The translations under genes and the position numbers were made by a program. Below are positions 63,620-64,000 of a DNA stretch of 64,000 bases, piece by piece. The first letter of the stretch is position 1; every line of letters starts with the position of its first letter. Source of the stretch: JBBQYA01 sp031412335 (GTDB taxonomy: Bacteria > Bacteroidota > Bacteroidia > Sphingobacteriales > Sphingobacteriaceae); contig JANOCT010000027.1 in the NCBI GenBank assembly GCA_031412335.1, forward strand, positions 1 to 64,000. Reading direction: 5' to 3'. The notes beneath the pieces are model-generated. The model saw only the letters and a list, made by a program, of their open reading frames with translations, searched no databases and was not told where the DNA came from.

Positions 63620-64000
63620 ATGAAGGCATTCAAAAATTTTTTTTGGTTTTGTTCTGGTGCAACAATAGCATTGCTAAAAAAAACTCCGACTGAACATAAT
63701 AAATACATAGGAATTGGAGCTACAGTATTCTTCACAAGCTTGTTTGCAATTATTTCCGGATCCTATGCCATCTATTTTATATTTAATGATGCAGAGATAA
63801 TTACACGAATTTTATCTTCTATTTTATTTGGCTTAGTTTGGGGAGCTATGATATTTAATCTGGATCGTTACATTGTTTCCAGCATGAAAAAAAGCGGTAG
63901 TTTCTGGAATGAAATCAAATTAGCTATACCTAGATTTATATTAGCAGGAATTATTGCTCTGGTAATCTCCAAACCATTAGAACTTCAAATTTTTCATACT
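63620..64000 (+). CDS. DUF4407 membrane protein (N-terminal part, cut by window end)
   Basis: An open frame from ATG at 63620 runs off the window (127 codons). It starts MKAFKNFFWFCSGATIALLK and has KYIGIGATVFFTSLFAIISG and a cluster FGLVWGAMIFNLDRYIVSSM with FNLDR, which I recognise as DUF4407. Three hydrophobic segments are present so far. The rest of the protein, normally a coiled coil and further membrane segment, lies outside. Confidence 0.85.
   Translation, partial: MKAFKNFFWFCSGATIALLKKTPTEHNKYIGIGATVFFTSLFAIISGSYAIYFIFNDAEIITRILSSILFGLVWGAMIFNLDRYIVSSMKKSGSFWNEIKLAIPRFILAGIIALVISKPLELQIFHT

Overview
The window is a low-GC chromosomal segment from a member of the Bacteroidota. It most resembles Sphingobacteriales, Chitinophagales or Cytophagales; the rank below phylum is inference. 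Supporting signs are two secreted proteins with type IX secretion (T9SS) C-terminal sorting tails plus an orphan tail, promoters of the Bacteroidota TTG / TAnnTTTG type, no obvious Shine-Dalgarno pattern, family-specific proteins (DUF4296, DUF892, a LapA-like protein, an RHS giant with FG-GAP repeats) and a putative bacillithiol-linked YpdA. No rRNA, tRNA or CRISPR array was seen.

Layout. 1-6600 is an accessory RHS locus on the minus strand: a 1668-aa secreted FG-GAP/YD-repeat protein, its C-terminal tip split off by a one-base frameshift, a small membrane protein overlapping the tip gene (candidate immunity protein) and the last 43 codons of an IS1595/ISXO2-like transposase at the left edge. 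6877-13700 holds a frameshifted BNR/YCF48-like gene, a DnaQ-exonuclease/GIY-YIG fusion, a degenerate GIY-YIG protein divergent from a LexA-like XRE-S24 regulator, a structured repeat, 3-hydroxybutyryl-CoA dehydrogenase, an M24 peptidase and small secreted proteins. 13800-19440 is housekeeping: truC, argS, a DinB-fold protein, and arginase divergent from arginine decarboxylase. Together those last two form an arginine/polyamine branch point.

19448-21352 is the most interesting locus. A 53-aa peptide gene, not previously called, lies directly upstream of a PqqD-like protein, an HPr-kinase-like ATPase and a Ser/His signal-peptidase-like protein, giving a compact candidate RiPP (ribosomally made, modified peptide) system. 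A 1709-aa T9SS surface protein follows. 26889-31914 carries a kinase-fold protein, a PAS histidine kinase with a partner response regulator, and an HDAC-family deacetylase.

31975-35857 shows a likely past integration. dinD is bracketed by the intact prfC 3' end and a second, about 96% identical copy of the last 232 bp of prfC. Nearby is a phased array of six identical 9-mers. 35994-46750 includes a TPR membrane protein, a second copy of the structured repeat, a secreted coiled-coil protein with twelve 29-residue repeats, ypdA, a TetA-family transporter, a ferritin-like DUF892 protein, a solitary type III polyketide synthase, ispE, thyA and folA. 46756-53149 is a membrane glycosyltransferase group (two GT2 enzymes, three polytopic GT-C-like proteins, one lipoprotein). 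53303-64000 holds scoA/scoB, a T9SS amidase, an outer-membrane protein followed by an orphan T9SS tail, mutS2, a run of small metabolic genes ending in aspartate kinase, and a DUF4407 gene cut by the right edge.
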